Shown: positions 59,428 through 64,000 of the stretch, piece after piece
Layout: each line of letters opens with the position of its first letter
How positions within the stretch are numbered: the stretch's first letter is position 1
Source: an uncultured Latescibacterota bacterium
GTDB lineage: Bacteria; Latescibacterota; UBA2968; UBA8231
NCBI GenBank assembly: GCA_958295495.1
Contig: OY282352.1
Coordinates: 5,464,049-5,528,048, forward strand
DNA: 64,000 bases
Direction: 5' to 3'
The notes under the pieces: model-generated
The model's database searches: none
What the model was told of the DNA's origin: nothing
Seen by the model: the letters and a program-made list of their open reading frames with translations, nothing else
Made by a program: the position numbers and the translations under genes

Positions 59428-60792
59428 TTACTTGATCGTGATGTTGTATCGCTTGAGCTTGTACTGGAGGGCGCGGACGCTAATGCCCAAAATGGTGGCC
59501 GCTTCGCGGCGGTTGCCCGTGAGGCGTTGGAGGGTCTGGCGGATGAGCTCGGCTTCGACCTCTTGCAGGGAAGAGCCGAGGGCCATTGAGAACTGCCCCG
59601 GGCCATCGGCTAGCTCTCCGAGCGAGCCGGGCAGGTGTTCGGGGAGGATGACCGCAGTCGGGGTGGTGACCACGAGCCGCTGCAGCAGATTGCGCAACTG
59701 GCGCACATTGCCTGGCCAATCATAGGCGATGAGGCCCTCCATGGCTTCTGGGCTGATTTTCTTGGGGGGCTTGTTTTGAGCGCGGCAGGTTTCGTCGAGG
59801 CACATTTCGACTAAGACCGGGATGTCTTCCCGCCGCTGGCGCAAGGGGGGAATGTCGATGGGGACCACGTTGAGGCGGTAGTACAGGTCTTTGCGGAAGG
59901 CACCTGTTGCGACGGCGTCTTCGAGGTCGCGGTTGGTGGCGGCAATGATGCGCACATCGGCGCGGCGGACCTGTGGGTCCCCGAGCGGTTGGAACTCGTG
60001 GGACTCTAGGACGCGCAATAGCTCGACCTGATTTTTGTGCGAGACCTCGCCGATTTCGTCGAGGAAAAGAGTCCCGCCCTCGGCGAGGGTGAAACGGCCG
60101 GGCCGGTCGGCGTAGGCACTGGTAAAGGCCCCGCGTTTGTGGCCGAACAGTTCGCTGGTAAAAAGCTCCTCGGTGAAGCCGCCGCAGTTGACGGCCACAA
60201 AGGGAGCCTCGCGGCGTTTGCTGCGCTCGTGGATGGCGCGCGCTACCAAATCCTTGCCGACGCCGGTCTCGCCGCGCAAAAGCACCGGCACATCCGCTTG
60301 GGCCACTTGTTTGATCGTGGCCGCGGCCTCCTGCATGGCCGGACTGCGGCGCACGAGGCGGCGAAAGGGGGCTTCTTTTTCGAGGCGGTTGTGGAGCTTG
60401 CGGTTTTCCACGACGAGCTCGAAGCGATCGAGTGCGCGGGCGACTATGAGGCGCAGTTGGTCTAGATCGACGGGCTTGGTCACTACGTCGTACGCTCCCT
60501 TGCGCATGGCTTCGACCGCGGTGTGGACGTTGTCGTGGGCCGTGAGTATGATGCACTGGGTGTCGGGGTGGCGCTGGCCGACCTCCTGCAAAAGCTGCAT
60601 CCCAGAGGGGCCGGGCATCTGCAAATCGAGAATGGCCAAGTGGAAGTCGCCGGCTTTCAGCATCCGGCGCGTTTGGGCACCGTCCGCAGCGGTTTCGATG
60701 GCATAGCAGGGTTTTTGCAATGCCTCTTGCAGCCCTTCGCGGATAAAGAGCGAGTGGTCGGCGATGAGGATGTTGGCTTGGAGTCGGGGCAT
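59428..60792 (-). CDS. NtrC-family response regulator with altered GAFTGA loop
   Basis: A 454-aa regulator. The receiver has Asp12 and phospho-acceptor Asp56 (HLAILDLQMPG), Thr84-region LTAHDN and Lys106 (TKP). The AAA+ domain has P-loop GETGVGKD at 174-181, FLDEIGEVSHKNQ and RLNVVPIDIPPLRQR. The C-terminal Fis HTH is RREAATILGISVRALQYKLKRY. The sigma-54 contact loop reads GAFTSA at 221-226, with Ser in place of the second Gly, which may weaken or change sigma-54 contact. No kinase gene is adjacent. It is divergent from menG (44 bases apart). Confidence 0.9.
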   Translation of the reverse strand: MPRLQANILIADHSLFIREGLQEALQKPCYAIETAADGAQTRRMLKAGDFHLAILDLQMPGPSGMQLLQEVGQRHPDTQCIILTAHDNVHTAVEAMRKGAYDVVTKPVDLDQLRLIVARALDRFELVVENRKLHNRLEKEAPFRRLVRRSPAMQEAAATIKQVAQADVPVLLRGETGVGKDLVARAIHERSKRREAPFVAVNCGGFTEELFTSELFGHKRGAFTSAYADRPGRFTLAEGGTLFLDEIGEVSHKNQVELLRVLESHEFQPLGDPQVRRADVRIIAATNRDLEDAVATGAFRKDLYYRLNVVPIDIPPLRQRREDIPVLVEMCLDETCRAQNKPPKKISPEAMEGLIAYDWPGNVRQLRNLLQRLVVTTPTAVILPEHLPGSLGELADGPGQFSMALGSSLQEVEAELIRQTLQRLTGNRREAATILGISVRALQYKLKRYNITIK

Positions 60793-60836
60793 GGGCTTCT
60801 GTTGACAGTGAGGGGAAGTGGACTAGCTTTTTCAGC

Positions 60837-61565
60837 ATGGAGAATAAGCAAAACATCGCCGAGCACAAGAGGCGCAACCGAGACATGTTCAACGCCATTG
60901 CCCGGCGCTACGACTTGCTCAACCACCTGCTCAGCGGCGGCGTAGATGTGTACTGGCGACGGCGCGCCCTCGACTACGTCTTGGAAGCCTCCCCACAGCG
61001 CGTCTTGGACTTGGCTACTGGCACTGGCGATTTTGCCCTAGCGGCGGCGCGGCTGAGGCCGCAGCAAGTAGTAGGCGTCGATGTGGCCGTTGAGATGCTG
61101 CGATTGGGCGCCGCCAAGGTCGCTGCAAAACGCCCGCCAATGCCGTTGGAGCTATTGGTCGGCGACGCCGAGCAGTTGCCGTTCCAAGAGGCCACCTTCG
61201 ACTTGGTGCTCGGGGCCTTTGGGGTGCGCAATTTTGGGCACATTCCGAGCGGCTTGGCCGAGGCCCACCGCGTCCTCAAACCCGGCGGTCAGCTCTTGGT
61301 GCTCGACTTCTGCGAGCCTACTGCGCCGCTGTTTCGGCAATTGTACTCGTTTTACTTCCACAAAGTGCTGCCCCTGATCGGCGGCCTCATTTCCGGCCAG
61401 CGCCGGGCCTATGCCTATCTGCCGCGCTCGGTGGGGACTTTTCCTCAGGGGCCGGCCTTTGTCGAATTGCTCGTCGAGGCTGGGTTTAGCCAGCCGCGCT
61501 ACACGCCCCTGACCCTAGGAATTGCCGCGGTGTACCAGGGTGTCAAAGGGCCGGTTGACGAATAG
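60837..61565 (+). CDS. menG: Demethylmenaquinone methyltransferase
   Basis: A 242-aa class I methyltransferase that makes menaquinone by C-methylation. The N-terminus MFNAIARRYDLLNHLLSGGVD and the SAM site VLDLATGTGDFA (56-67) are diagnostic for UbiE/MenG, as are VLGAFGVRNF and LVLDFCEP. It lies 41 bases upstream of mqnE and completes the menaquinone route encoded by the operon. Confidence 0.94.
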   Translation: MENKQNIAEHKRRNRDMFNAIARRYDLLNHLLSGGVDVYWRRRALDYVLEASPQRVLDLATGTGDFALAAARLRPQQVVGVDVAVEMLRLGAAKVAAKRPPMPLELLVGDAEQLPFQEATFDLVLGAFGVRNFGHIPSGLAEAHRVLKPGGQLLVLDFCEPTAPLFRQLYSFYFHKVLPLIGGLISGQRRAYAYLPRSVGTFPQGPAFVELLVEAGFSQPRYTPLTLGIAAVYQGVKGPVDE

Positions 61566-61606
61566 GATACCCATTATGTATTATGTACTAAACGCGGGAG
61601 AAATAA

Positions 61607-62731
61607 GTGATTTACGACGATCTTATCGGCCGGGCCGGTCTCGGTGATATCCACGACAAAGTGCTGGCCGGCCAGCGCTTGAGCTTGGACGACGGCCTGC
61701 GCCTGTACGCCTGCGACGAGCTGCCCATCTTGGGCTATCTGGCCAATATCGTCCGCGAGCGCAAAAGCGGCGGGACCGCATACTACGTGCGCAACCAGCA
61801 CATCAATTACACCAACATCTGCAACAAGCTCTGTAAGTTCTGCTCCTTTTACGTCAAGCCCAAAGACGAGCGCGGCTACGTGTTGGCACCCGAGCAAGTC
61901 GCCGCGCGCGTCGCCGAGTACGACCAAGCCCCGATCACCGAGATCCATATAGTCGGCGGCGTCAATCCCAAGCTGCCCTACCAATACTATCTCGACGTCT
62001 TGCAGGCGATGAAGCAAGCCCGCCCCGCCGCGCATCTGAAGGCCTTCACCATGATCGAGATCGCCCAGATTCAGCGCATCGCCAAAAAGCCACTGGAGGA
62101 GGTCTTGGCCGATATGAAGGCGGCCGGGCTGGAGTCGCTGCCCGGCGGCGGGGCTGAGGTATTTAGCGATCGGGTCCAAGGCGACCTCTTCTGGACCAAG
62201 GCGGATTCTGAGGAGTGGCTGGAAATTGCTCAGACCGCGCATCGAGCCGGCCTGCCCTCCAATGCCACCATGCTCTACGGGCACATCGAAAATACCGCGG
62301 AGAAGGTCTATCACCTCGTGCGACTGCGCGAAGTGCAGGACGAGACCGGCGGTTTCCTCTGCTATATCCCGCTCTCCTTCCACCCCGAGCGCACCGAGCT
62401 GGCGGACTTACCCGGGCCGACGGGTTGCCTAGATCTCAAGGAGATCGCGGTGGGGCGGCTGATGCTCGACAACTTCCCCCACGTCAAGACCTTCTGGATT
62501 ATGAACACCATCGAAATTTCGCAGACCGCGCTCTGGTACGGGGCCGACGATATCGACGGCACGGTCATGGACTACGAAATCACCCGCAAGAGTTTCGCCC
62601 AGACCCAGCAGCGGCTGACGCAGGCCGAGCTCGTGCAGCGCATCGTCGAGGCCGGGCGCCAGCCCTTGGAACGCGACTCCCTCTACAATATCGTCGCCGA
62701 TACCCCCACCCTGCTGGCGGCCGCCGGATAG
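61607..62731 (+). CDS. mqnE: Aminofutalosine synthase (radical SAM)
   Basis: A 374-aa radical SAM enzyme that joins 3-[(1-carboxyvinyl)oxy]benzoate to SAM in the futalosine route to menaquinone. The iron-sulphur triad is C72-x3-C76-x2-C79 (NICNKLCKFCSFY), with the MqnE-type sequences VRNQHINYTNIC, IHIVGGVNPKLPYQYY, PGGGAEVFSDRV and HGIENTAEK-like GHIENTAEKVYHL. The start is GTG 61607 with GGGAGAAA upstream. The stop overlaps the mqnC start by one base. Confidence 0.95.
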   Translation: MIYDDLIGRAGLGDIHDKVLAGQRLSLDDGLRLYACDELPILGYLANIVRERKSGGTAYYVRNQHINYTNICNKLCKFCSFYVKPKDERGYVLAPEQVAARVAEYDQAPITEIHIVGGVNPKLPYQYYLDVLQAMKQARPAAHLKAFTMIEIAQIQRIAKKPLEEVLADMKAAGLESLPGGGAEVFSDRVQGDLFWTKADSEEWLEIAQTAHRAGLPSNATMLYGHIENTAEKVYHLVRLREVQDETGGFLCYIPLSFHPERTELADLPGPTGCLDLKEIAVGRLMLDNFPHVKTFWIMNTIEISQTALWYGADDIDGTVMDYEITRKSFAQTQQRLTQAELVQRIVEAGRQPLERDSLYNIVADTPTLLAAAG

Positions 62732-63879
62732 TGCCCGTGATTGCCGATATTGCCGACAAGGTCTATGCTGGGGAGCGCCTCGCGCTCGATGATGCCCGCC
62801 GCCTGTACGCGCACCACAACCTCGCTGAGCTGGGGATGCTGGCGCATTGGGCGCGCCTGCACAAACACCCCGAGCAGGTGGTCACCTACAACGTTGGGCG
62901 CAACATCAACTACACCAATGTCTGCTGGGTCAAGTGCGACTTTTGTGCCTTCTACCGGCCGCCGGGGTCCAGCGAGGGCTATGTCCTGCCCAATGAGCAG
63001 ATATTTGCCAAAATCGACGAGTTGGTGGCCTTTGGCGGCGACGAGCCTAAGTCCTGCGAAATCTTGATGCAGGGCGGCCTCAACCCCAAGCTGCGCCTCG
63101 ATTACTACGAACAGTTGCTCGCGGCGATCAGGGACCGCTATCCGCAGGTGCAGCTACACTGTCTTTCGGCCACGGAAATCATCTACATCGCGCACCTGTC
63201 GCGGCTGTCGCTGGACACGACCATTCGCCGCCTGCGCGACGCTGGGCTGGATTCGATACCGGGTGCCGGGGCTGAGATTCTCAACGACGAGGTGCGCGAC
63301 ATAATCGGCTTTCGCAAGGACCGCACCGAGGAATGGCTGGAAGTGCATCGCGTGGCACACGAGTTGGGGATGCCGACCACTGCGACGATGATGTACGGCC
63401 ACGTGGAGACAGTCGAACACCGTCTAGAGCACCTCGACCGCCTGCGGCAGCTACAGGACGAGCGCGGTGGCTTCACCGCCTTTATTACTTGGAACTTCCA
63501 GCCCGATCACACGGACTTGGGCGCGGACCAGACCCGCTGGAACGGTGCCAAAGCGACCGGCTACGACCACTTGCGCACGGTGGCTGTAGCGCGGCTCTTT
63601 CTCGACAACATTCCCAGCCTACAGGCTTCGTGGGTGACCCAAGGGCCTAAAATCGCCCAAGTCAGCTTGCGCTACGGGGTCAACGATTTCGGCAGCACCA
63701 TGCTCGAAGAAAACGTCGTCAGCGCAGCCGGCACCAGCCACACCAACGAGATGGGCTTGGATGCCATGGAACGGCTAATCCGCGCGGCCGGCTTTGCGCC
63801 GCAGCGGCGCAACACCCGCTACGAGCCGGTGACCTCGCCCTGTCGGATCGGCGTTTTGCAAGAGGTGTCCCATTCATGA
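62731..63879 (+). CDS. mqnC: Cyclic dehypoxanthinylfutalosine synthase (radical SAM)
   Basis: A 382-aa radical SAM enzyme that cyclises dehypoxanthine futalosine. C65-x3-C69-x2-C72 (NVCWVKCDFCAFYR) holds the cluster. The region EILMQGGLNPKL, PGAGAEILNDEVRD and GHVETVEHRLEHL, plus MLEENVVSAAGTSH, fit MqnC rather than MqnE. The start is taken as GTG 62731, overlapping the upstream stop; GTG 62737 is also possible. The open frame far upstream shadows mqnE. It ends by an ATGA overlap with mqnA. Confidence 0.94.
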   Translation: MPVIADIADKVYAGERLALDDARRLYAHHNLAELGMLAHWARLHKHPEQVVTYNVGRNINYTNVCWVKCDFCAFYRPPGSSEGYVLPNEQIFAKIDELVAFGGDEPKSCEILMQGGLNPKLRLDYYEQLLAAIRDRYPQVQLHCLSATEIIYIAHLSRLSLDTTIRRLRDAGLDSIPGAGAEILNDEVRDIIGFRKDRTEEWLEVHRVAHELGMPTTATMMYGHVETVEHRLEHLDRLRQLQDERGGFTAFITWNFQPDHTDLGADQTRWNGAKATGYDHLRTVAVARLFLDNIPSLQASWVTQGPKIAQVSLRYGVNDFGSTMLEENVVSAAGTSHTNEMGLDAMERLIRAAGFAPQRRNTRYEPVTSPCRIGVLQEVSHS

Positions 63880-64000
63880 GGCCGCGCTTGGGCGCGGTCC
63901 CATACCTCAACACGCGGCCCCTCGTCGTTGCCCTCGAACGCGACCCCGCACCTTTCGCATTGAGTTATTCGGTGCCCTCGCGCTGTGCGCGGGAGTTGGC
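63876..64000 (+). CDS. mqnA: Chorismate dehydratase, 5' part only (runs off window)
   Basis: ATG 63876 overlaps the mqnC stop, and 41 codons are visible to the window edge. The start MRPRLGAVPYLNTRPLV is the typical MqnA N-terminus (G-x-V-x-YLNTRPL), and the following SYSVPSRCARELA fits. MqnA starts the futalosine pathway by dehydrating chorismate. Gene order menG-mqnE-mqnC-mqnA supports the call. Confidence 0.88.
   Translation, partial: MRPRLGAVPYLNTRPLVVALERDPAPFALSYSVPSRCAREL

Noticed and set aside
1..64000. tRNA, rRNA, CRISPR arrays, prophage structural genes, integrases
   Set aside because: None could be recognised by eye in either strand; absence is not proven without a covariance-model search.

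Overview
**Organism.** The window is GC-rich and gene-dense, and reads as an uncultured Gram-negative bacterium of the FCB group or a neighbouring candidate phylum. A Latescibacterota-type genome is my best guess, by inference only. The support is: several secreted proteins ending in FlgD-Ig/Por-type sorting domains; a short (290 aa) primary-type sigma-70 factor; a futalosine menaquinone operon (menG-mqnE-mqnC-mqnA); an outer-membrane Gcw_chp-type protein; and sigma-54 nitrogen control. I found no rRNA, tRNA or CRISPR array.

**Layout.** 1-6971: tandem array of secreted discoidin/FlgD-Ig proteins. Its first, partial member matches the end of the third almost perfectly. 7071-7955: CBM9-like secreted protein. 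8061-19667: one sugar ABC transporter operon (binding protein, double ATPase, permease) split by two cargo insertions. The first (9193-15639) is an uncharacterised three-gene module: a scaffold-like protein, a 1156-aa AAA+/STAND-type ATPase, and a protein with a P-loop-like fold ending in a HEPN-type R-x4-H motif. The second is a lone ORC/CDC6-like AAA ATPase. 19664-22526: toxin-antitoxin patch (hicB pseudogene, RelB/YafQ, GNAT protein, MNT/HEPN pair plus a HEPN relic). 22550-32365: M16 protease, sugar kinase, MDR dehydrogenase, Rpn-type nuclease, FAD oxidoreductase and GT39-like membrane protein. 32932-38772: MltF-type lytic transglycosylase running into a beheaded histidine kinase, an OLD-type ATPase, a truncated NtrC-type response regulator, a broken lipoprotein gene and a Spy-like protein. 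39168-39876: small two-gene membrane operon. 39887-49639: TRAP transporter, rpiA, GNAT, fused indolepyruvate oxidoreductase, def, FGE-like protein and a second CBM9-like protein. 49760-55533: nitrogen cluster (glnA, outer-membrane protein, glnK, amtB behind a clear -24/-12 promoter, NifA-like activator). 55821-60792: protease remnant, lipoprotein, UVR-motif protein, sigma-70 factor and NtrC-type regulator. 60837-64000: menaquinone operon.

**Most notable.** Three times, a P-loop NTPase gene or module (9193-15639, 17508-18695, 35327-36982) sits in the junction between two co-directional, functionally paired host genes and in the same orientation. Each insert is bracketed by an imperfect direct copy of the interrupted junction: the rbsB-like 3' end, the permease 5' end, and the histidine-kinase end plus regulator start. 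The host genes around the first two inserts stay open. I read this as a recurrent way of loading defence-like ATPase genes into operons. The three-gene ATPase/HEPN module is the best candidate for an undescribed system.

**Limits.** Function calls rest on motifs and remembered families; no database search was possible.
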